Shown: in pieces, positions 49,801-61,500 of the stretch
Layout of the letters: every line of letters begins with the position of its first letter
How positions within the stretch are numbered: the stretch's first letter is position 1
DNA from: Rhabdophis nuchalis
Taxonomy: Eukaryota > Chordata > Lepidosauria > Squamata > Natricidae
Reading direction: 5' to 3'
Assembly: GCA_039707465.1 (NCBI GenBank)
Contig: CM077644.1
Location: forward strand, 217,191,462-217,255,461
DNA length: 64,000 bases
Position numbers and translations under genes: made by a program
The notes under the pieces: model-generated
Database searches by the model: none
What the model was told of the DNA's origin: nothing
Seen by the model: only the letters and a program-made list of their open reading frames with translations

Positions 49801-52800
49801 ACTCAATCCTACCAAGATTGAGTGACTGGATTTTCAAATTGATCAGATCTGGGAATATTTATATTTGACCTTAAGGTGGAATGGCAGTTCCCCATTAAAG
49901 AAGGCATGTAATTTGGGGGTTGTCTCCCATAATATCTACCCAGACAGTGTGATCTTGCAAAATTGGCACACTCTGAATTTCTTCAATTAAACAATGGCAT
50001 CTACTGGGACCCCGGAAGAAACATCTTCACCTAGGCCTAGCTGGAGGGTAATTGAAGCCCCCCCTTTTTTGTACCCCTCCACTTTTGTCTTTGTAGTTGT
50101 TGTTGCTCTTTTTGTTTTCTTGCTTTTAAATATTTTCAGTATTTGTAAACTGCCCAGAGTCTCTGAAATTGCGTGGCAGAATTTCAGAATAATTACTTCA
50201 AAACAATTATCTTCATGGCAGAGACAGTTCAGCAATACCATAAAACATAACACCTCAAACATCTTTGATTGTTCTGATTAACCCTATAATTAGCATATGT
50301 ACACCCTATATTTACACTCTATTTTGTTGATCTTATTGAGTAATTTCAATAGGGTGGTACTCTTTTAATAATTGGTATGACTTCTTTCTTTTGTAGACAA
50401 AAAAGTTCTTTTATTTCCCACTAAAACACATTTTATTTGTTTGGGTGGTAAGACATTTTATACAAGTCAGAAAGGGAGCCAGAAATCATAAACAAAAGAA
50501 AATAAAGGCATGACATAAGAAAACCTTGAAAAACCACTTTATACCAGTAATGTTCACTATTCTTCTCTCAACTTCATACATTGCCTTTATTCTTTTAAAC
50601 GTCATCGCTTTTTGTTTGAGGACTTCAACAAAATAAAAGTTTCTTAGTCTTTCGATCTAAGACCTCTTGATCTAAGTGGTACATGCAGCATACACATTCA
50701 AGGGATACCGTTCCGGTACGGTGCTCCGGAAGGCCTGCCTGCCAGCCCAAGCTCCCTGCCGGTCTTTTAAGTCTTCTGCACTTCTACGCAAAGCATGTGC
50801 AGCACCTGCGCAACACTCCGCTAAGCAGTGGTTCCCGGAGGCACTAAGATGTGCGTGCTGCGCGTGTTCATGTGGACGCCGCCAGGCCCGCTCCAACTGT
50901 ACCAGTTGGAACGGGATCCGGAACCCACCACTGTCTAATTGGTACATGCAGCATACTGACACACATTCAAGGGATCTATGTATTGGCACTAGCACAAATG
51001 TTCTGCCTTCATTTGTGTTGTTGAAGTGTAGGCAAAGCAATCATCATGGAAATGGCTGTTACCTGATTGTCACAATTCCCCATCCCACCTTTCCATAAAA
51101 TTTTGTCCAAAATTTAACACGGATAGATTCATGTGAGAAATGTTGTAAACTGTTAATAAATAAATATATTTCAACAATGGGTGGATAATTATCAGTCTTG
51201 AAAACATCACCACTTTTTTAAAATATAAGTTATATAGACAATAATTAAATACCAGACAATTTCAGAATGACAGAAGAACCAGTTTTATTACCCTCCTTGT
51301 TTCTGTTCCAGTTGCAGAACTTAACCATTCTAACTTATGCCTAAAAATGAACAGTTATCTTGGGCTCTTGTTCCATGTAGAGCTTGCTTTTCTATTTTGC
51401 CATGTGCTAAATTGATCTCCTATCAGCTTCACACCAGATCATAAGCCAAGCCTTGGCCTAACTTGGATTCGACTCTCTTTCTCCTCACAAGGCATGCTGT
51501 TTCTGCTAGTTACAGTTTGTTGCTAGTTAAAAGTTTGTAAACCTTTGCATTTTCAATATATAAATATGATCTAAATAAAACATCATCTACAAAAGTCCAA
51601 TAACCCGATAAAGAGAATTCAATTCAATTTTTGAGCCCAAAACATACTTATTCAATGATTTATTGAAGTAAATTATACAAAGTTAGATACTTCTGTGTGG
51701 CAAGTATGTGAACCTTTGCTTTCAGTCACTGACATTACCCCCGTTGGGCAAAAATCACTGCAACTAAACATTTGTAATAGTTGATCAGTCCTGCTTGGAG
51801 GAATTTTAGCCCCTTCCTCCATTCTGACAGCTTCACCTCAGGAATGTTGATAGTCTTGCTTCCATGAAATGCCCTCTAGAACAAATAACTTTCTTCTGCT
51901 TTAACCATTTTTTAAAATCATATGATCTATGTATTTTGGGTCATTGTCTTGCTCATGACCCATTTTCTCTTGATATTCAGTTGATGGAGAGATATCCCCA
52001 TATCTCGGATCCCGGAAGGGAGAAGGGCGGTATAGAAATTTAAACAATAATAATAATATTTTCTTGCAAAATTTTCTGCTAAAATTCAGAATAGTTCCAT
52101 CTATAATGGCAAGCTATCCTGGTTCAGACGTAGCACAGCAGGCACAAACCTGATACTGCCACCCCTAAGTTTCACAGACATGCTGGAATCCAAAAAGTTT
52201 ACGTTTTGCCAAACATAATGCTTTTCTTTCAAGCCGAAAAGTTCTAGTTTGGTCTCATTCATCTACCAAATCTTCCACTAGCTTTCTAACTTATCCATGT
52301 GGTGTTTCACAAAATGTAAGCAGACAGCAATGTTCTTTTTGAAGAGTTGTGGCTTTCTGCTCGCAACCCTGCCATATGCACCATTGCTGTTCAATGTTCA
52401 TCTAATGGGGCTCTCCTAAACAATGACATTTGCCAATGCAAGAGAAGCCTTTAGTTCCTTAGACATTACATTGGGCTTTTGAGGGACCTCTGGAGTTATT
52501 ACATGCCTTTTTAGGCATATTGCTTTGATGATAAGCTATAACATGGTTTGTTTTATTTTGAAGTTTTTTATTGGTGAATCCTTACACTGGTTTATTCACA
52601 GAACAAGGATGGTTTAGTATAGGAATGAATCAGATCTGTAAATTTCATGCAAATGGAGAGTGCCACAGGAAAGATATGTATTCCATTTTTTTCAGCAGCA
52701 TGGCCATTTTATATAGAAAATTTATTCAAGTCGGATAATCTAGGAATAAGCATAAAATACTGTAGATAACTTTTTAAAATTGGAACATAACCTTCCAGCT

Positions 52801-55549
52801 TACTAGCTACTCTCAGAATGATTGACTTGTCTAAGTTTCCTTGTAATGAAACCTTATGTGGAGTTTAACGTCAAAAGAAAATTTGCTAAATGAATATTCC
52901 TGTTCTGTAAAAGTTTGCAACACTTGAAATTATCTAACTTGAAGTTGGAACAGCTCATTTCACTGCTGCTTTCTGGGATAGGTCTGCTCAAAATGACAAA
53001 ATTTTGTTTCCAGCTGAGAATCTGCAAAATAGCACTTCTAAACTCAAAATATTTTGTATAAATCTTTTCTTGTTTTATGGTGTTTCATGAATATAAAAGA
53101 AACTCAAATTTATAGCTGCTTAAATGTTTGCATGAAATATCTCCAAATGAGTCTCGAGATGATAATGATCAAAGACAAACAATGATCAAGTTCAACTATG
53201 CTTGAACTCCCCTTTTATTTCCACACCAGTGAATGTGAATGTCCAACCCCCTCACTTATTCTGAATGTCTGTGGGAACAGGATAATCTCAGAGTCCTGTA
53301 AATAATTCTTAATTAGCATAAAAAGCTGAGGACAAAATGACTTAGATTCTCTTCCTCTTCAGGTTGTCAGAAAGTATAATCTTAATTTATTTACAATATT
53401 ATTTTGTATTATGATTATATTACTTACAAATATTACTCTGTAAGCATAATAAAAACATTCCCGAGAAAAGATCAGTAGGCAGGCCTCAAATGGTCTTGGG
53501 TGATGAAAATAGCTTGAATCTTTTAATGTTGGGTCCCAACATACTTTTCCTTTTCCTTACAGCTTGTATTTTAAATGCCAAAAAATGAATAAACAAAGTG
53601 AATGATAAAATTCTCATTTTAAGAGAAACTCAACATGGAACTTTTTAACAATAATACTTAAGAACACCTTTTAAAATCATGTTTTGATCCAGGAATCTTG
53701 CAGGAGAAGAAGCTAGCTACTGAAGCCTTGCAGATTTCTTGTCTTCTTCTGCCACCAGCAAATCGGCGAAAGCTACAGTTGTTGATGATGCTGATGGCTA
53801 AGATCCAGTCAAATAAAGATCTTCCACCTCTTTCAGATGCAATTGGAACAAGAGCAATGGTGTGTGTTTACCAGAAATAGAAATAGAATATGAAATCACT
53901 TTAGAATTGCTCTCGGGGAGACTCTACTTAATGACTTGTTCTAGACATAGTAGTAATCTGTGCAACGCAGGGTGTGGTTTACAATATTCTCTTGTCTCCT
54001 TCTGCTAGTATAACTCTTAAGACAAATCCCCAGGCTGAATTTCCTTGCTAAAGTGGATGAAAGTTGTCTCTTCCCACCTATTTCTCACCACAGTCCTTGT
54101 AACTTTTTTTTACACTGCTTGCTCCATGCCGTGACTGGGTTTTTTTTAGATTTATAGCCCTATCTTAATGGGTATATGAATCAGTGGGCTACAAGAATTG
54201 ATATTAATCAGTCTGATAGCAGGCCTCCAGTATCAGTGTCGGATCAGTTTATGAATACTTAAATCATTGGGTTGGGAGGAATCTTAAAAGTCACCTAGCC
54301 TCTGGCTCAATGCATGACCTGCAGTACAAGATGTAGTAGCAACTTCCATCACTTATGGGATAATAAATAACACAGTATATATTGTGAGACCTGATCTCAC
54401 TGATTTCCTCTCCTCTGTTTCAGATGGTTCAAACCTTTTCTCACTGCATTCTTTGCTCCAAGGATGAAGTAGACTTGGATGAACTCTTAGCAGCTAAATT
54501 GGTATCATTCATGATGGACAATTATCACGAGATCTTAAATGTTCCTTCAGCCTTAAAAACTGCAGTTGAGGAACATATAGCACATCTCCAAAGAGTCCAG
54601 GTGAGCCTTATGGGGTTGAATTTTATTCTCCTGTATATAACTTTTTTAATACATTTTGAAAACCCACCTAAATAAGCAGATTAAAGTTTTATTTGTAGAA
54701 TTGCTATTATCCCTCCTTTAGTTACCAGCACATTATATGAATGCATGTAAATTAGGTGACTGTGTGTGAGTTTGGAAGTAGGAAATCAGGGGATGGTAAT
54801 GGTTCCGTGTTATAATACAGTGAATGGTGATAATGGAAAAACTAGATATGAGTTCTGAGTAAATTATGCAATGTTCTGAATGACTATGAATAAATAATTG
54901 TCATAGTTGGCATAGACGTTTGGGTGTGTACAAAAGGCATTCAGAAAACCAAGAAAGGGAAAGGTGACAGTTTGATGAGTATCTGCTTAAAGGAAACAAT
55001 TCCATTTCAGGTATGCAGTGTAAGCAATAACTTATTCATAGATGCACATGGTTAAGAAATGAATATAGTTCTAAGAGTAAAGCAAACAAAAGATTGAGAT
55101 GATTATTAAAGGATTCAGTGGTGATGATAATTCTCTAAATTTGGAATAGTCCATTTTTTTTGGTAGAATTAAGAGTGGATTGTGGGGGGGGGGGTGGACA
55201 TGGCAGAAAAACAAAAGAAGCAAAAGTGAATTTGCATCAACTTCAGGAGGAAAACATATGAGTTCCATATGAGAAAATATTAGAAGATAGGTTAATATCT
55301 CAAGGGATGGAATGGAAAATGGATCTAAGAAAAGAGAATGTAACACTGTTAAGACAAGAGTAAAAACAAACATGTTCAGATTACCAGAGTGGTGTGGAGT
55401 TGTGCTAATGTGATCTCATGAAATATAAAGTACAATAGTGAAGTGAAGGAAGCCAGGGATTAAGAAAGCATATGTACTTATAAATAAGGGAATGATTTCT
55501 GCACAATAGAGAGAAAGATAGAGCATGAAATGTATGTTGGGAAAAAAAT

Positions 55550-55580
<31 letters not shown>

Positions 55581-58500
55581 TTAATTTATAGACCGCTCCT
55601 CTCCCCGTAGGGACTCGGAGCGGTGCACAGGGAAAACTAAAACCACAATACAATAAATATACAAATATAATTAAGAACAAATTAAATCTGGGCCTGTGCT
55701 AAAATCCCCTTAACATGCTAAAATACCCAATTAAAACAGCTAGACCCTATAGAGAGAGGCTACCCAAGGCCGGCCAAACGGAAAAGATGAGTTTTAAATT
55801 TCAGACGGAAGGAGCGGAAGTCCGTGGTTGTTCTGATGTCGGGGGGAAGGTCGTTCCAGAGGGCTGGGCCCGCCACAGAGAGAGCCCTTCCCCTGGGCAT
55901 CGCCCGCTGACAGAGTCTAGTGGACGGCACCCGGAGAAGTCCCTCTCTGTGGGAGCGAATCGGCCGTGAGGATGTATGAGGCAGGATCCGATCCCGCAGA
56001 TAGCTAGGTCCCGAGCCATGGAGCGCTTTAAAAATGATGACTAATACCTTGAAGCGCACCCGGAAGACGACAGGCAGCCAGTACAGCTCGCGCAGAAGTG
56101 GAGTTATGTGGGCAAATCTGGAGGTACCCAAGATTGCCCGCGCGGCTGCATTCTGAACCATCTGAAGTCTCCGGGTGCACCTCAAGGGAAGCCCCATGTA
56201 GAGAGAGTTACAATAGTCCAGTCACGATGTCACGAGAGCATGAGTGACTGTGCGAAGGGCGTCCCGATCCAATAGGGGGCGCAACTGGCGAACCAGGCGA
56301 ACCTGGTAAAACGCCCTCCTGGCCACGGCTGTCACTTGATCTTCCATGGACAGCCGGGCATCCAGGAGGACACCCAAGTTGCGCGCCCCATCCACAGGGG
56401 CAAGATGTTCGCCCCCTATGGCCAGCGATGGAGTCAGCTGGTTGAATCGGGGAGCCGGAAACCACAGCCACTCAGTCTTGGTCGGGTTGAGCCTGAGTCC
56501 GTTACTTCCCATCCAGATCCGCACGGCTTCCAGGCACTGGCACATCACTGCTACGGCATCATTGGGGTGGTTTGGGGTAGAAATGTACAGCTGTGTATCA
56601 TCAGCGTACAGGTGGTACTCTACCCCAAAACCACGGATGATCTCACCCAGCGGCTTCATATATGTGTTGAACAGGAGAGGCGAGAGGACCGACCCCTGAG
56701 GCACCCCACATGTGAGGGGTCTCGAGGTCGACCTCTGCTCTCCTGTCAACACAAATTGCGATCGGCCAGAGAGGTAGGAGGAGAACCACCGCAAAACGGT
56801 GCCTCCCACCCCCAACCCCCCCAGCCGATGCAATAGGATACCATGGTCGATGGTATCAAAAGCCGCCGAGAGGTCTAATAGGACCAGGATGGAGGAACAA
56901 CCCCCATCTCTGGCCCTCCAGAGATCATCAACCAACGCGACCAATGCCGTCTCAGTGCTATGCCCGGGCCGGAAGCCGGACTGGCGCGGGTCTAGATAAT
57001 CAACTTCCTCCAGGTGACGGGGAAACTGTTGTGCCACCACACTCTCAACAACCTTCGCCAAAAAGGGAAGGTTGGAGACTGGACGATAGTTGTTTAATAA
57101 AGCTGGGTCCAAAGAGGGCTTCTTAAGGAGGGGCCTCACCATAGCCTCTTTTAGGGAAGCAGGCAAGGAACCCTCACTTAAGGATGCGTTGACAACCTCT
57201 TGGAGCCAGCCTCGTGTCACCTCCCAGGATGCCAGTACAAGCCAGGAGGGACACGGGTCCAATAAACATGTGGTGGCTCGCAGTCGCCCACGTAGCCTGT
57301 CCATATCCTCGGAAGTAATGGAGTCAAACTCCTCCCAAACAAGATCTGTCTCGCGGCATCCCACTGGGCCATCAATGGGGGCTAGCTCATTCTGTATCTG
57401 AGCGATTTTCTCCTGCAGAAAAGTCACAAATTCCTCTGCTCTGCCCTGTAGCGGGGCTTCCCGCACCCTCTGTTGAAGGAGGGAGCGGGTCACCCTAAAC
57501 AGGGCAGCAGGGCGGTTTTCTGCGGATGCTATGAGAGTGGCACAATGATGACGTTTGGCCACTCTCAGCGCCACAATGTAAGTCCGTAACTGGGCTCTTA
57601 CTTGTGTCCGGTCAGATTCAGAACGGGTAGACCTCCATCTTCTCTCTAGGCATCTCTTGTGGCGTTTCATCCCCCGCAGCTCCTCGGTAAACCAAGGAGC
57701 CGGGGCGACTCGCCGCCGCAAGAGAGGCCGCAAGGGCGCGACCCGATCCAAGGCCCCCGTGGTCGCAGTGTTCCCTGCGGCCACGAGGTCCTCCATCGGG
57801 GCGTGGGTCAGGGGTACAGGAAGTGGCCCAAGCGCCGTCTGGAACCCATCCGGGTCCATAAGGCGCCTGGGGCGAAACCAGATCGATGGCTCTGGTTCCG
57901 CCTCCCCGCGGAGGGGAGTAGCGGTCGGAAAGTCGAGCCGGAGAAGTGAGTGGTCTGACCATGACAAGGGCGTGATGACTATATCCCCTATACCCAGATC
58001 ACTCTTCCATTGGCCAGAGACAAAGATGAGATCCGGTGTATGTCCACCCTCGTGGGTGGGGCCTTGAATTAATTGGGTCAGGTCCATGGCCGTCATGGAA
58101 GCCATGAACTCCCGAGCTACCACGGATGATTCGCCCACCGATGGCAGATTAAAGTCCCCCATGACCAAAAGTCTGGGGGTCTCAACTGCCACCGTAGCGA
58201 TCACCTCCAGGAGCTCGGGCAGGGCTGCTGCTACATAGCGGGGAGCCAGGTATACAACCAGCAAGCCCAACTGCCGCCCTAGGCCCCACTTCACGCAGAG
58301 GGACTCACAACCAGTAGTCTGTGGCACAATGGTCTCTCTCGGCTCAAGATCTTCCTTTATTATGACCGCCACCCCACCACCCCTACCTAGGGCCCGGGGC
58401 TGATGAAAAGTGCGGTAGCCTGGTGGGCACATTTCAATGAGGGGGAGTCCACCCTCGTAGCCCAACCAGGTCTCCGCTATTCCTGCCAGGTCCGGCTCCC

Positions 58501-61500
58501 CCTCTGACACAAGGTCATGGATGAGGGGGGCTTTGTTGACAATGGACCTGGCGTTACAAAACATCAGCCTCAGGCCCTGGCTCTGTATTCCCTGACCACC
58601 TAGCCTGCGGGGGTTGTGACACCTAACCGTTTGCAACCAACGGCTACGTGTCCCCAACCGGGAGGATGGAACTTGCCTCCCCTCGGACCTGCCTCTCCCC
58701 ACGACCTTCTGAATGGAAATGCCCTCCGCAGGAACGACTCGTGTTTCTCCCCCCCTCACAGATTCTTCCGCTTCCCTCCGTCGCCTGTTGGCCTGGCCCT
58801 CTCTCTCTAACTGTACATACCCTCCCTCCTCCTCCCTGGAACCCCCTAAAACCGGCATTAAAAACCTCCCTAAAAACCCCCTCAACCTGCGCTTCGCCCA
58901 CCTCTCAGGAATAATCAATCCGTCCTCGAGGTGGGCCCGTGATAGACAGGAGGGCCAGGCCTGCGAGAGGGGAGACTCCCGCAGGCCAAGGAGGTCGCGC
59001 CTAGAGTACACGATAAAACCTCAGGGTGGTTCCAAACCAGGAAGGCAAAAATACAAGTCCGAAATAAGTGGCTGAGTGCAGGATGTACTTCAGGATGGGG
59101 GGGGGGGGGTAGAGTCAGAATCCAGAGTCTTATGGATGGGGGGGGTCAAGTCCAATTCCATTACAGGCCCCATCCATCTGTCCTTCCGACCAAGGGGCTT
59201 AGTTCGTAACAGCCCTCTAATGGCCCAGATATTATCAGCCAGCCAGCCTCCACCAGTCCCGGGCACTCACTCCAAGATGTCCTGAAACGTCCTCGGCCAA
59301 GTCCATCTTTTCCCAACTGGCTGCAGATGTTACATGCCGGGCTGCTCCGCCAAACATGCCACTTTCAACCAGCCAATACTCCATCTCCAACCTTCTCCTT
59401 CTTCTGCCAACTCCGTCCTCCATCATCAGCTCTTTCTTTCCATCGCCTCCAGCTCCTCGCCATCTCCGTCCATCTCTCACCATCCATCTACATCCGTCTC
59501 TCTCTCACTCCGTCATTCCATCTCTCTTCCTCTCCATCTCTCTCTTTCGCCTTCTCCTCCTCCATCCCTTCTGCTTCCTCCAACTCCTCAGCATTCCCAT
59601 CATTCCATACCTCAACACCATCTCTCGTCCACCTATTACTTTCTTCCACCCTTCCTCTCTCAGGAGCAGTCCTAGCCAGTGGGGGGTGGATATTTCGGGC
59701 CCAGAACCAGGGTATGACCGCACGACCTGCCACTAGTCGTGCGGCCCGATGGTAGCTCTCCTGGCCTGGACCCCTGGGCCCCTCTCACCGCCCGTGATGA
59801 AATCCGCGTCCCGGTTTGCGGCAAAGCCGGGACGCGGAGTTGCAAAGAATGTAGTAGTCTCAAGAGGGCATGAAGCAGTTAATGTTAAAAGAGCCAGAGA
59901 AAATTCAACAGCAATTTCAGTGGAAATGTACGATTTATAAATAGGTGAAGAGATCTAAACAAAAAGCCTCAGACTCAGTGAATAGAATTTCAACAATTAA
60001 CCCATTGATCGCGCACAATTGTTTTATCGACCAAATACTGTTGAAACAAAACAATTTGTTGACTCTGAATGACAGGCGATCAGAATCATACTGTAAGGTC
60101 CCAGAAGTTTCCCCGAGCCACTGAGATGCCAAAGAGAGTGAGACTCAAGACGAGGCTTGCAAGAAATAACAGCTTTTTTATTTATGGCCAAAGTAAAAAG
60201 GTTAGGTGAATACTATATCCAAAGCATACAGACAAAATACATGTAAGGAATAGTCACACTCTTGTGAGAGTGGTTCAGAGTACTAGATACATTTTATGCC
60301 GATAGAAACAAAATTTACTCAATCAGAGACAAATGTTCGTTACTAAAATTGTCTTTAAAGTGTTCTTTGTTCAGTCCCCTGTCTCGGTCCATCTTATTTA
60401 TGGAGCATTCTTATAGCCTTGTATAGGAGCAGTCCGTTCCCCCACTCCCCCAACTTGGCCAAGTGGTTTATTCGGCAGAATGCCTTCAGGATTCAGAATT
60501 TATCAGGCAGGAAAACTCCCTACTCTGGTTCCTTTATCTATGGGGCCTGATATTCTTAGGTAACAGTTTCTTCTATATTTTCAAGGATGTGCCTAGCTTT
60601 GAAGCCGAGACAGAAGCGAGATAACAAATTTTGCACTGATGCCAACTAGTATTAAAGTTACAATTTACTAAACTAGAATTCGTTCTTAACAACTAATTTC
60701 TGACAATGTACAATATAAGCAGGAGTCAATAACAAAGTTCATAACAAATTATTTCTAGCAGTATATCATATCAGAAACAAACAGCAAATATTGGGTTAAT
60801 CAGTAACAATTATATAGTAGCATAAGCAACTCTTAATAAAAGCAAATAGCCAATATTAGTTTGATTCATATACTCTTTCAATACGTATCTCCCATGGGAG
60901 TATATTTCAAAGTGTGAGGCTATCATTAAGAAGCCTGATGGTGCCTATATACTTACATCTCACATAGGGGGAAATGTTCAAAGGCCTTTTCTAAATATTT
61001 GAACTGGGGCATTTTCTGATAAATCCTACCCCACACCGCATAGGATTTTATATGTAATTGTTAGCACTTGTATCTGGAAGCAACACTGCAGTGATCTCAA
61101 GATAAGACCAATTCCACCAGAACAAGTTTTTCTTGCTAACCAACTGGTCACCATATTTTACATTAATTGCAGCTCATGGCTTATCTTCAAAAGCAACCAC
61201 ATAAAACGCATTGATGTAATTTAATTGTGCAATGATCAGGGCATGAGTTGTTATCACAAGGATTTCATAGTCCAGGTACAGTCAGGACTGACACATTAGT
61301 TACCAGCTGGGCTGGGCAAAGGTCCCCTGGCTATGGCCTCTCTCTCATAACTTGGAATGAGGGAATACTGGGAAGAATATTTTAGAGATTTGTTATAGAG
61401 CTATTAGGGAAGTTCAGGTTCAAGAGTACAATTAAGGTGGATGCTATAAATTATTAGTGTCCAAGAAAAAAAAAGTTGTAAAAAGTTGCAAGAACATCAG

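Noticed and set aside
55553..59860. Target-site duplication for LINE-B
   Set aside because: No convincing repeat found between the left flank (aaaaaaatagtt) and any candidate right flank. CR1/L2-group elements often lack clear duplications.
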